A DNA stretch of 64,000 nt from Clostridia bacterium (GTDB lineage: Bacteria; Bacillota; Clostridia; Christensenellales; Aristaeellaceae), in assembly GCA_017541105.1 (NCBI GenBank), contig JAFXZS010000001.1, positions 1 through 64,000 of the forward strand, read 5' to 3'. Position numbers and translations under genes: made by a program. Numbering within the stretch: position 1 is the stretch's first letter; each line of letters begins with the position of its first letter. Below are positions 50,794 to 59,180 of the stretch, piece by piece. The notes under the pieces are model-generated. The model did no database searches, was not told the origin of the DNA, and was given only the letters and a program-made list of their open reading frames with translations.

Positions 50794-51767
50794 TGGAACA
50801 GAAAAAGACCGTAAACGGGAAGGAGTATACCCTTCTCCGGCTGCTGGGCAAAGGAAAGGGCGGCTTTTCATACCTGGCGGAGCGTGAGGGCGCGCAGGCC
50901 GTGCTGAAACAGATTCACCATGAGCCCTGCGACTACTATACCTTCGGGAACAAGATTGAAGCGGAGCGGAGAGATTACGGCCGGCTGCGCGGCGCAGGCA
51001 TCCGGATTCCCGGGATGCTTGCCATCGACACGGAGACGGAGTGCATTCTCAAGGAATATATTGAAGGGCCAACGGTCTTCGATCTGGTTCGGGAAAACAT
51101 TCCCGCGGAAGCATATTTGCCGCAGGTGCGGGAGATGGCGGCACAGGCGCAGGCTGCCGGGCTGAACATTGATTACTTCCCGACCAACTTTGTGGTGCGG
51201 GACGGGCTGATCTGGTATGTGGATTACGAGTGCAATGACTATATGGATGAATGGAACTTCGAAAACTGGGGCATCCGCTACTGGAGCAGAACACCGGAAT
51301 TCGAAGCGTACCTGAAGGAGCACGGCACGGATGCCCGGATCACGATCCGGGAGGAACGGATTACGGCGGAGGAATACATCTGTTTTCTGAAGCGTACAGA
51401 TCTGGGTTCACAGTATCCCCTGGAGAGGTTTGCGGAGCGGATCGCAAAACTGGTGAATACCGTTTCGATCAGCCTGGCTGCCAGGAATACGGAAGGCCTG
51501 CTGGTTGGGGTGCTTTTCGGCCTGACCGATTACGCATACTGGCTGTACGTGACTGACCTGGGCGTGGACAGGAACTATGAACGGCAGGGCATCGGCAGGC
51601 GTCTGCTGAAGAGGGCCCACGAACTGGCAGGCGGTGAAAAGGACATCGCGGTTTATCTGATCGCCAACGAAAACGCTGTTCCGTTTTATGAGAAATGCGG
51701 CATGAAAAAAGCCGATGAGGTCATGAAGTACAACCATGTGGAGTGGACGGAGTTTACGGTGGAGTAA
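50793..51767 (+). CDS. Fusion of a protein-kinase-fold domain and a GNAT acetyltransferase
   Basis: 324 residues. Residues 1-170 look like a small kinase of the RIO/Bud32 or phosphotransferase type: YTLLRLLGKGKGGFSYLAER (glycine loop), VLKQI with the Lys, catalytic-loop-like LNIDYFPTNFVV (D-x4-N) and VDYECN in place of DFG. Residues 215-324 are a GNAT domain with VTDLGVDRNYERQGIGRRLL (motif A) and ENAVPFYEKCGM. Both active sites look usable. I know of no named family with this order. ATG 50793 follows AAGGAG by six bases; it overlaps the PfkB stop, so the two proteins are coupled and may work on one substrate. Confidence 0.82.
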   Translation: MEQKKTVNGKEYTLLRLLGKGKGGFSYLAEREGAQAVLKQIHHEPCDYYTFGNKIEAERRDYGRLRGAGIRIPGMLAIDTETECILKEYIEGPTVFDLVRENIPAEAYLPQVREMAAQAQAAGLNIDYFPTNFVVRDGLIWYVDYECNDYMDEWNFENWGIRYWSRTPEFEAYLKEHGTDARITIREERITAEEYICFLKRTDLGSQYPLERFAERIAKLVNTVSISLAARNTEGLLVGVLFGLTDYAYWLYVTDLGVDRNYERQGIGRRLLKRAHELAGGEKDIAVYLIANENAVPFYEKCGMKKADEVMKYNHVEWTEFTVE

Positions 51768-51833
51768 CGGCAAAAGCGGATCACCGGGCGCCCTTTCAGA
51801 CTGAACAACAGGCAGGAGTTTCCCGATCGGGTT

Positions 51834-52526
51834 TTATATCAATTCCCTCAGGTCTCTGAGCTTCAGATAAGATGTTTCCGTATCAGGCGCCGGACGGGCG
51901 GCGATCAGAACAGGAAAGATCCCCAGGGCTGCCGCGCCGTCCAGATTGGGAACGCTGTCGTCAATGAACGCCGTATCCCCGGCGGAAACGCCGCTCTTTG
52001 CAAGCGCGTCCAGGTACATACGGGGATCGGGCTTGAACACACCCAGGAAACAGCTGTAAGTCGCAAAAGAGAAGTACTGTGAAACACCGATATATTCCAG
52101 CTGCTGTTCAATGCTGGGCCAGGTGTCGGAAATCACGCCGAGCCTGTGCCTTTCACTCAGCCTGGCCAGGACTTCCCGGATACCCGGATAAGGTACATAG
52201 TTTTCCATATTGCAGGAACGGTCACGGGCGATCAGCCTGCGCTGTGCTTCGGACAGGCCGAGATCCAGTTCATCGGAGATAATCGTATAATACAGGAAAA
52301 ACTGGTCGATTTCCGCCTCCACCGTTGTGACCAGATGATTCTCTGCCAGAAAGCGCAGGGCAGTGTCCCTCGCGCGGCGGATCTCTTCGCTTCCGCGCTT
52401 TTTCAGCGAATTCCCGGCTTCCTCCAGGAAGCGCTTCGTAAACATCCAGTCCCCGGACGCGGGCATATCAAGCGTGTATCCCACATCGAAAAACAGGACT
52501 TTCTTATCCTCCAGCTGCCTGATCAT
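51834..52526 (-). CDS. HAD-family hydrolase, subfamily IA
   Basis: 230 residues. Motif I reads FFDVGYTLDM: the nucleophile Asp is present but the second Asp of DxDxT is Gly, as in the DVG(x)TL branch of IA hydrolases. Motif II is VISDTWP, motif III Lys lies in GVFKPDPRMY, and motif IV is AFIDDSVPNLDGA. It probably removes phosphate from a small molecule. ATG 52526 with GAAAGGAA upstream is preferred to the longer frame that starts at 52646. Convergent with the kinase-GNAT gene; no operon partner. Confidence 0.88.
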   Translation of the reverse strand: MIRQLEDKKVLFFDVGYTLDMPASGDWMFTKRFLEEAGNSLKKRGSEEIRRARDTALRFLAENHLVTTVEAEIDQFFLYYTIISDELDLGLSEAQRRLIARDRSCNMENYVPYPGIREVLARLSERHRLGVISDTWPSIEQQLEYIGVSQYFSFATYSCFLGVFKPDPRMYLDALAKSGVSAGDTAFIDDSVPNLDGAAALGIFPVLIAARPAPDTETSYLKLRDLRELI

Positions 52527-52643
52527 CGCGTATTCCTTTCTTCCCGGAGAACGTGCCCCGGGACAATCCGGCGAACCGGCCGGATATGTTCGTCCCAGCC
52601 CGGGCAGGACCGGGGCCCCACCCCGCCGCAAACGCAGGCGGAT

Positions 52644-52681
52644 CAAAAAAGGAGCGGGCCGGATGCTTCCGGACCCGCTCC
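52644..52681 (-). terminator. Terminator of the ribose-type ABC operon
   Basis: On the minus strand GGAGCGGGTCCGGAA (52681-52667) pairs with its near-complement ending at 52651, followed by six T (52650-52645). It is 35 bases after the permease stop and is one of the strongest hairpins in the window. Confidence 0.85.
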
Positions 52682-52715
52682 GCGGAGAAGAGAAGGGGGG
52701 GTTCAGCCCGGTTTA

Positions 52716-53732
52716 TTACTGTTCCTTCTTTGTGGCGTAGGCCGCAACCAGCGCCAGTGCCAGAACCGCACCCTTGACGGCGGGAAGGACATAGAAGGGA
52801 ACGGCACAGATGGTCAGTCCGTTTTCCAGGGTGGAGACCAGCAGGGCACCGATCATTGTTCCCAGCGCGTTCGGCTTTTCTGCGCCGCCCACGGTCCGGC
52901 CGACGAAGACGGCAGCCAGGGACTGCATCAGGTAATTATCGCAGCACATGACCTGCGCGGAGCTGCCGCGGGAGGAGACCAGGATGCCGCCGATCGCGAT
53001 AAAGACCGCTGTGATCATACCCGCCAGATAACGGTATGCCTTGACATTGATACCGGAGAGCTTCGCGGCCTGTTTGTTGCCGCCCATGGCGTAGATAAAC
53101 CGGCCGTGCTTGGTATGCTCCAGGAAAATGTAGGCAATCAGCACGCAGGCAAGCATGATAATGATCAGCCAGGGCTCCTTGCCGATAGCCAGGAAATCCT
53201 CTCCCAGCTTGATGCGCTTCGGATCCGCGCCCGCGGGGGTGCGCATGCCGGTTGAAACCGCGCCGCCGCCGATATACCACTGGCCGAGTCCCTGATGGAC
53301 GAACATGAGGGCACAGGTGGCCAGCATGTCCGGGATCTTACAAACCAGGATCAGGAACATTGTCAGCTGATACATGAGGATCGTGACGAACGTGGCGATC
53401 AGGATGCACGCGCCCAGCGGCAGCCCGTGCCAGAGGTACATGCTGACGAATACATAGGCTGAACAGCTGGCCAGCGTGCATGCGGACATGTCAAATCCGT
53501 CCGGAGCCATCGTAACGGTGGCGGCAATGCCGAACACCGTGGTAATCGACATGGCCCGGAGAATGTTGATCATGTTGTTTGTGGACATGAACCGGTTCCC
53601 CTTAATCAGGGTAAAAGCGATTACACTGGCCACCAGAGTGAATACAGCTGCCCAGTCAATCAGGAATCTACCGACGCTTTTCTTCTGCTTCGGCATTGCA
53701 GCCCTGTTGGGCTTTGGAGTTGTTTGCGTCAT
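52716..53732 (-). CDS. Ribose-type sugar ABC transporter permease
   Basis: 338 residues with eight to ten membrane helices, BPD_transp_2 (RbsC/XylH) family. Seen: RFMSTNNMINILRAMSITTVFGIAAT, the conserved GxFDxS-like PDGFDMSACTLASCSA, KLSGINVKAYRYLAGMITAVF, and VGRTVGGAEKPNALGTMIGAL. It moves a sugar delivered by the binding protein 55405-56511 across the membrane. ATG 53732 has AGGAGG, 15 bases after the ATPase stop. Facing the mtnK-mtnA-aldolase operon, the likely cargo is a 5-modified ribose; that is inference. Confidence 0.92.
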   Translation of the reverse strand: MTQTTPKPNRAAMPKQKKSVGRFLIDWAAVFTLVASVIAFTLIKGNRFMSTNNMINILRAMSITTVFGIAATVTMAPDGFDMSACTLASCSAYVFVSMYLWHGLPLGACILIATFVTILMYQLTMFLILVCKIPDMLATCALMFVHQGLGQWYIGGGAVSTGMRTPAGADPKRIKLGEDFLAIGKEPWLIIIMLACVLIAYIFLEHTKHGRFIYAMGGNKQAAKLSGINVKAYRYLAGMITAVFIAIGGILVSSRGSSAQVMCCDNYLMQSLAAVFVGRTVGGAEKPNALGTMIGALLVSTLENGLTICAVPFYVLPAVKGAVLALALVAAYATKKEQ

Positions 53733-53747
53733 GTTCGTTCCTCCTGT

Positions 53748-55265
53748 TCAGGCATAGCGGGCGCGGTTGCCCACGGCGTAATACATGATTTCGTCTTCCG
53801 ATGTCTGTGAAGTGACCAGTTCCGCCATGACCTGACCGTCAAAGAGCACATAGATCCGGTCTGTGATGGATAGGAGCTCTGAATTTTCACACGAAGCGTA
53901 GATCACGCTGTTTCCCCGTTTCGCGATGTCACAGATCAGGTGGAAGATATCCTGCTTCGCTCCGACGTCCACCCCTTTGGTGGGTTCATCGAAAATATAC
54001 AGGTCACAGTCCGCGGCCATCCACTTTGCGACGGCGACTTTTTGCTGGTTGCCGCCGGAAAGGTTTTTGACGAACTGTTTTACGGAAGGCGTGGAGATGC
54101 CGAGCTTATCAACATATTCTTCCGCGCACCGGTCGATCTTTCTTTTGTTGATAAAGGAAGCCGTGCAGAAGTTGTCAAGGGAAGCGGCTGAAATATTGAA
54201 GCTGACCGTTTCCCCCACAAGGACGCCTTCCTTGCGGCGCTCCTCCGGCACCAGGGCGATCCTGTTTTTCAGTGCCTGGGACGGATTCCTGACCGTCAGC
54301 TCCCTGCCGCCCATGATGACTTTGCCTCCGGTTTTCTCATAGGCACCGAAGATCGTCTTGCACAGTTCGGACTTGCCGGCACCGACCAGGCCGGCAATCC
54401 CGACGATCTCTCCCTTGCGTGTGTACAGGGAAACATCGTTGACTTTTCCTTCCGCGCCGGACAGGTGTTCCAACTGGAAAGTGATATCGCCGATCTCGGC
54501 GATGTCCTTGGGGAAGTTTTCCTCAAAGGTGCGCCCGAGCATTTTTTCCACAATTTCCTTTGTGGTGGTTTGCGGCGTGATTTCCGTTGTGTCAACGACC
54601 TGCCCGTTGCGCATCACCGTGTAGCATTCGCAGATCTTTATGATTTCGTTGATCCGGTGGGAGATAAAGATAATCGCGATGTTCTCAGTGGCCTGCAGAT
54701 GCTTGACCAGCTTGAACAATTCTTCCGTTTCGGTATCGGACAGAGGCGCAGTGGGCTCGTCAAGGATCAGGAAATTGCATTCGTTGACAATTGCGCGGGC
54801 AATCAGCACCATCTGCTTCTGTGCCAGGGAAAGGTCCTGAACCAGTTTGTGCACATCGACATCAATGTGCAGCCGCTGAAGCACTTCCGCGGCGCGCTTG
54901 TAAAGGCTCCGCCATCTCATGACAAACCGCCCGTGCATCACGGTGTCGTTCAGCATCACGTTTTCCGCCACGGAAAGGGTGGGGATCAAGGCCATATCGA
55001 CTTCCTGGTACACAATTTGAATGCCGAGCTTCTTCGCGGCCAAAGTGGAGCGGAGTTCCACGGTCTGGTCATTCAGATAAACCTCCCCGGTATAGTCCGG
55101 GTTTGCGCCGGCAAGCACCTTCATCAGCGTGGATTTCCCGGCTCCGTTGGCTCCGACCAGGGCATGGATTTCACCGGTGGTGACCTCAAAATCAACATTT
55201 GTCAGAGCTTTTACGCCGGGAAACTCGATGGAGACGTTCCGGGTTCCGAGCTTGATTCTTTCCAT
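53748..55265 (-). CDS. Ribose-type sugar ABC transporter ATPase
   Basis: 505 residues, two fused ATPase cassettes of the RbsA/MglA type. First cassette: GANGAGKSTLMK, Q-loop IVYQEVD, LSLAQKQMVLIARAI, FLILDEPTAPL. Second: GLVGAGKSELCK, LSGGNQQKVAVAKWMA, LYIFDEPTKGVDVG. As in RbsA, the second Walker A is altered from the consensus. ATG 55265 has AGGGGA upstream; the longer frame runs into the terminator and is rejected. It lies after a terminator that separates it from the binding-protein gene. Confidence 0.93.
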   Translation of the reverse strand: MERIKLGTRNVSIEFPGVKALTNVDFEVTTGEIHALVGANGAGKSTLMKVLAGANPDYTGEVYLNDQTVELRSTLAAKKLGIQIVYQEVDMALIPTLSVAENVMLNDTVMHGRFVMRWRSLYKRAAEVLQRLHIDVDVHKLVQDLSLAQKQMVLIARAIVNECNFLILDEPTAPLSDTETEELFKLVKHLQATENIAIIFISHRINEIIKICECYTVMRNGQVVDTTEITPQTTTKEIVEKMLGRTFEENFPKDIAEIGDITFQLEHLSGAEGKVNDVSLYTRKGEIVGIAGLVGAGKSELCKTIFGAYEKTGGKVIMGGRELTVRNPSQALKNRIALVPEERRKEGVLVGETVSFNISAASLDNFCTASFINKRKIDRCAEEYVDKLGISTPSVKQFVKNLSGGNQQKVAVAKWMAADCDLYIFDEPTKGVDVGAKQDIFHLICDIAKRGNSVIYASCENSELLSITDRIYVLFDGQVMAELVTSQTSEDEIMYYAVGNRARYA

Positions 55266-55324
55266 GGATTCCCCTCTTCTCTGCGCTCCGGCGCGCCGGA
55301 GCGGAATCAGTGCCAGGTGTTCTG

Positions 55325-55361
55325 AAGAAAAGGAGGGCCGGAGCAAGGACTCCGACCCTCC
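55325..55361 (-). terminator. Internal terminator between binding-protein and ATPase genes
   Basis: On the minus strand GGAGGGTCGGAG (55361-55350) pairs with CTCCGGCCCTCC (55343-55332), one G-U pair, followed by TTTTCTT. Placed within the operon, it would let more binding protein than ATPase/permease be made. Confidence 0.8.
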
Positions 55362-55404
55362 CTGTCAAGAGATTGCTCTCCGATTACTGATACCGATCAC
55401 AGAA

Positions 55405-56511
55405 TTACTTGTGGATCAGGTCAGCGGGCATCCAGTCGGCCACGCTCAGGTAGCCCAGGTTGCCATAGGTTTCACCGGCGATCTCGCCCAGGTTCTCCAC
55501 GGTGGAGGTGTCCTTCAGAGAGGTTGCCAGGATGGCGGTGCCGGGAACTTCGACCACGTCCACACCGTACTCGCCGCTTGCCGGGTCATAGATCTTGTCA
55601 TATTCGCCGGCCATTTCCAGAAGCAGCAGGCGCATGGCGATCTCACCGTTCATGGTCCAGTCGGTGGTGCCGGCAGCCGTCCAGATTTCCGGATGGTTCT
55701 GCATGTTGGTCACGTCCACCTGGTCGATGTCAACGGAAGCCATGGGCAGCGCGTTGTCTCCGCTGAAGTTGGGATCTTCAACGATGGCATTGAAGACACC
55801 CTGGCCGTACAGGTCGTAGTATACCACGACGCCGTCCACATCCTCACGGTTGACGGACTGGAGGTAAGCGGCCATCACGGAGTTGGCGGAATCCAGCGTA
55901 TCCTGCAGGGGCTGCACTTCGCCGACGGTCTTGATCTTTCCGGCGGATTCATATTCCTGCCAGCCGACTTCACGGCGATCGAAGGGGCTGTTGTAGTTCG
56001 GGCCGCGCCAGACCTTGATCAGGCGGACACCCTCGCCGAACTTGTCGATCATGGAGTCGAGCAGAACGGTGACCAGGGACTTGTCCTGCTGGAACAGCTG
56101 GGTGATGCCGGGGAGCTTCTGATACTCACCGTCGGTATAGAACTGGGTGTCGAAGCAGACGATCTTCAGATCGGGATACTGCTCGGTGATGCCCTTCAGG
56201 AAGGTGTAGGAACCGTCCTGGTTGCCGTGGCTGACGAGCAGTCCGTCATAACCGGCGGCCGCGCAGGTGGAAATGGTGTCCTGCCATTTGTTGAAGTCAC
56301 CGCCGCAGAAGTGCACGTCACACTGGACATCCAGGGCGGCGCACAGATCCGTGCAGGAATTGGCCCACATCTGGAAGATGGTGGCAGAGGGCAGCAGCAT
56401 GATGTATGCGACTTTCTTGCCGGCAACGGGGTTCGCGGTTTCGGCAGTCGCGACTGACATTACGGAAAGCGCCAGTGCGAGGACCAGAACCAAAGCAATG
56501 ATCTTTTTCAT
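55405..56511 (-). CDS. Ribose-type sugar ABC transporter substrate-binding protein
   Basis: 368 residues. A signal peptide (MKKIIALVLVLALALSVMSV, then ATA-ET) without a lipobox Cys is followed by a Peripla_BP_4 fold: KVAYIMLLPSATIFQMWAN, AAAGYDGLLVSHGN, and DGVVVYYDLYGQGVFNAIVEDPN. Residues that would identify the sugar cannot be read safely. In a monoderm, lack of a lipid anchor is unusual; it may stay tethered by an uncleaved signal or the cell may keep it otherwise. Divergent from the aldolase operon, 327 bases away, which implies shared control. Confidence 0.9.
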   Translation of the reverse strand: MKKIIALVLVLALALSVMSVATAETANPVAGKKVAYIMLLPSATIFQMWANSCTDLCAALDVQCDVHFCGGDFNKWQDTISTCAAAGYDGLLVSHGNQDGSYTFLKGITEQYPDLKIVCFDTQFYTDGEYQKLPGITQLFQQDKSLVTVLLDSMIDKFGEGVRLIKVWRGPNYNSPFDRREVGWQEYESAGKIKTVGEVQPLQDTLDSANSVMAAYLQSVNREDVDGVVVYYDLYGQGVFNAIVEDPNFSGDNALPMASVDIDQVDVTNMQNHPEIWTAAGTTDWTMNGEIAMRLLLLEMAGEYDKIYDPASGEYGVDVVEVPGTAILATSLKDTSTVENLGEIAGETYGNLGYLSVADWMPADLIHK

Positions 56512-56562
56512 GGTATAACCTCCTATTAAATTGCCGCGGGCTCTCCCGCTTTATTTGATATG

Positions 56563-56595
56563 AGTATAACGTATGTCAAGTAAGTTGTCAAGTAA
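56563..56595 (-). promoter_or_regulatory. Promoter of the sugar ABC operon with direct repeat
   Basis: On the minus strand TTGACA (56591-56586), a 17-base spacer and TATACT (56568-56563), a near-perfect promoter. TTACTTGACA occurs twice, 12 bases apart (56595-56586 and 56583-56574), covering the -35 and the spacer, a possible operator. Confidence 0.7.
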
Positions 56596-56695
56596 TGTTT
56601 TATAAATTTTTTTAGTTCACCGACCGGCGGGAGAAGACGACTGATTACAAAAAAATATCAAAAATGAATCAAAAATCACCTAAAAAACACAAATT

Positions 56696-56782
56696 GTTAA
56701 CAAACAGTGTCGTTTGTTTACTAAACTAATGATAAAAATATAGGATTTGTCTATTGACAGTTCAGCTGTGTTTGTTTACAAT
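56696..56782 (+). promoter_or_regulatory. Promoter and candidate operators of the aldolase-mtnKA-pduL operon
   Basis: TTGACA (56754-56759), a 17-base spacer and TACAAT (56777-56782). Upstream an inverted repeat GTTAACAAAC (56696-56705) and GTTTGTTTAC (56712-56721), six bases apart with one mismatch, and a further copy GTTTGTTTAC at 56770-56779 that overlaps the -10. A repressor or global regulator could bind both. The rest of the 327-base divergent region is AT-rich and shows no gene. Confidence 0.65.
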
Positions 56783-56838
56783 ACAAATGCGAAAGTATGC
56801 ATTGCGGTACAATACACATATTATAAAGAGGGATGAAG

Positions 56839-57738
56839 ATGAACGAACTGAAGAAGTATCCGACGGATGCCGAGGCCCGGAAAATGATCGTGGAGATCGG
56901 CCGGCGCATGTATATGAAAAACTTTGTGGCTGCCAACGACGGCAATATCTCCTGCAAGGTGGATGATGACACGATCATGACAACGCCCACCGGCGTATCG
57001 AAGGGCTTCATGTCAGAAGATGAAATGGTGAAGATGAGGCTGGACGGGACAGTGATCAGCCAGGGGGACAGGGGCCCTTCCAGCGAAGCGAAGATGCATC
57101 TGCGTATATATAATGAAAGCAAGGACGCCATGGCCGTGTGCCACGCGCATCCGCCGATCTCCACTTCCTTTGCCATTGCGGGGATGAGCCTTGACCGTGC
57201 CATCTATCCGGAAGCGCTGGTGAACCTGGGGACCGTTCCCTGTGTTCACTATGAAGCCCCCGGATCGCAGGGAATCCCGGACTCCATTGCGCCGTATGTC
57301 CGGGACTATAACGCGCTGCTGCTGGCCAACCACGGCGCGGTGGCCTGGGGACCGTCCCTGATGGAGGCCTGGTACCGCCTGGAAGCCCTGGAGCATTACG
57401 CCATGGTCATCATGTATACGGGAAACATCATCGGAAAAGCCAACGTGCTGAGCTGCGATCAGGTCGGGGAACTGCTCCGGATCAGGGAGAGGATGGGGAT
57501 TACGACCGGAGGGATCCCCGCCTGCGCCGCCAGGCCGAGCAATACGGTGGATGTGGTGGCCGGGCACAGCCCCGTCGGGGAAAAGCCGGACGGGCTGAAA
57601 ACCTACGGGCTGAAAACCTACGGGCAGAAGGAGCCGGAGTCTCCCTGCGGATGCGCGGCGGGATCCGACTCGCTGAGTGAGGCCGAACTGAAGCAGATTA
57701 CCCAGGCGGTGATCGCCCGGCTGAGCGGGAAGAAGTGA
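56839..57738 (+). CDS. Class II (fuculose-phosphate-type) aldolase with C-terminal encapsulation-like helix
   Basis: 299 residues. Residues 1-215 are a class II aldolase/adducin domain: NDGNISCKVDDDT, TPTGVSKGF, catalytic Glu in SSEAKMHLRIY, zinc ligands CHAHPP and ANHGAVAWG. Relatives split ketose-1-phosphates into DHAP and an aldehyde. The usual length is about 215; here a linker with an in-frame 15-base duplication (57592-57621, GLKTYGLKTYG) leads to SLSEAELKQITQAVIARLSG, an amphipathic helix typical of peptides that target enzymes into microcompartments. With mtnK and mtnA in the same operon, the substrate is probably 5-methylthioribulose- or 5-deoxyribulose-1-phosphate. MtnB dehydratase, of the same superfamily, is the alternative. 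ATG 56839 has AGAGGG upstream; ATG 56833 is possible. Confidence 0.87.
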   Translation: MNELKKYPTDAEARKMIVEIGRRMYMKNFVAANDGNISCKVDDDTIMTTPTGVSKGFMSEDEMVKMRLDGTVISQGDRGPSSEAKMHLRIYNESKDAMAVCHAHPPISTSFAIAGMSLDRAIYPEALVNLGTVPCVHYEAPGSQGIPDSIAPYVRDYNALLLANHGAVAWGPSLMEAWYRLEALEHYAMVIMYTGNIIGKANVLSCDQVGELLRIRERMGITTGGIPACAARPSNTVDVVAGHSPVGEKPDGLKTYGLKTYGQKEPESPCGCAAGSDSLSEAELKQITQAVIARLSGKK

Positions 57739-57823
57739 AGGACAGCGGCGGAAACACAACGGCACGGGGAGCCGGGCAGAAAAACCTGAAACCGAAAAAT
57801 GGAACCGGGAAGGAGAACAGGCC

Positions 57824-59155
57824 GTGAAAGCGATCGTGATCGGAGGCGTGGCTGCCGGAATGTCGGCTGCCTCCAAACTGCGCAGGGTTCTGCCTGACGC
57901 GGAGATCACCGTCTATGAGAAAGGCGGATATCTGTCCTACGGGGCATGCGGTCTTCCGTACTACATCGGCGATTTCAATACGGATCCGGGCAAGCTGATT
58001 GCCAGGACAAAGGAACAGTTCCGGGAAATGAACATCGACTGCAGGCTGCATCATGAGGTGCTCCGTGTGGATACGGCCGCCAAAAAAGTCAGGGTGAAGG
58101 ACCTGTCTGCCGGGACAGAATTTGAGGATTCCTACGACAGGCTGATGATCGCCACCGGCTGCAACAGCGTGATCCCGAAGCTGCCCGGCGCGGATCTGCC
58201 GTCGGTTTTCTATCTCCGGAGCATGGAGGACGGCCTGCTGCTGCGGGAGATCGCCCATGTGGAGGCTATCCGGCATGTGGCGGTGATCGGCGGCGGATAC
58301 ATCGGCGTGGAAATGGCGGAAGCGCTGGTGCATATCGGGCGGGAGGTTACGCTGATCGAAGCCGGGGACAGAATCATGAATACCTTCGAGCCGGAGTTTT
58401 CGGAACTGGCTGCGCAGGAGCTTGAACGGAACGGTGTGCGGATCATGATTCAGAGCCCGGTCACTTCCATTGAGGAAACCGGCCGTTCCCGCCTGGTCAG
58501 AACCGCGAAGGGAGACGTTTCCTGCGATATTGTGATCATGGCCGTCGGCGTGATCCCGGCGACCGGTTTTCTGAGGGAAACGGGGATCCGCATGGCCCGA
58601 AACGGCGCCCTTCTGGTGGACCGGGAGATGCGGACATCCATCGGGGACATCTGGGCGGCGGGGGACTGCGCCGTGGTCTATCACCGGCTGATGGAAGAGG
58701 ATTATTTTATCGCACTGGGCACGGTTGCCAACAAATGCGGGCGGATTGCCGGCGAGAACATGGCCGGCGGCCATACCAAGTTTGTCGGCGCGCTCGGGAC
58801 CGCGGCCATCAAGGTTTTTGACATGGAATTCGGCAGGACGGGCATGGCGGAACGGGACGCGAAGCGCCTGGGGACGGATTACAGGATGAAGCTGGTGACC
58901 GCCTACGACCATCCGGCATATTATCCGGACCCTGAAAAGCTGGTCATTAAGCTGATCTATGACGCCCGGACGAGAAAGCTCCTGGGGGCCAACGTATGCG
59001 GCAAACGAAACGCTGTCATGCGGACGGATATGTTTGCCATCGCCATCCATGCCGGCATGACTACGGACGAGCTGGGCATGGTGGACCTGGCTTACGCTCC
59101 GCCGTTTGCATCCGTATGGGATGCGGTCCATATCGCGGCGAACGCGGCAAAATAA
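57824..59155 (+). CDS. CoA-disulfide reductase / NADH oxidase-type flavoprotein
   Basis: 443 residues of the pyridine-nucleotide-disulfide family. FAD site GGVAAGMSAASKLRR at the start, the single redox cysteine in SYGACGLPYYIGD (Cys42), NAD(P)H site VAVIGGGYIGVEMAEAL, second FAD site DIWAAGDCAVVYH. One active Cys rather than CxxxxC marks the CoA-disulfide reductase/Nox/Npr branch. In this operon it might keep CoA reduced or reoxidise NADH for the aldehyde step. GTG 57824 has AAGGAG eight bases upstream. It follows the aldolase by 85 bases. Confidence 0.9.
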   Translation: MKAIVIGGVAAGMSAASKLRRVLPDAEITVYEKGGYLSYGACGLPYYIGDFNTDPGKLIARTKEQFREMNIDCRLHHEVLRVDTAAKKVRVKDLSAGTEFEDSYDRLMIATGCNSVIPKLPGADLPSVFYLRSMEDGLLLREIAHVEAIRHVAVIGGGYIGVEMAEALVHIGREVTLIEAGDRIMNTFEPEFSELAAQELERNGVRIMIQSPVTSIEETGRSRLVRTAKGDVSCDIVIMAVGVIPATGFLRETGIRMARNGALLVDREMRTSIGDIWAAGDCAVVYHRLMEEDYFIALGTVANKCGRIAGENMAGGHTKFVGALGTAAIKVFDMEFGRTGMAERDAKRLGTDYRMKLVTAYDHPAYYPDPEKLVIKLIYDARTRKLLGANVCGKRNAVMRTDMFAIAIHAGMTTDELGMVDLAYAPPFASVWDAVHIAANAAK

Positions 59156-59180
59156 TACGGAAGGAAGGCTGGACAGCGCA

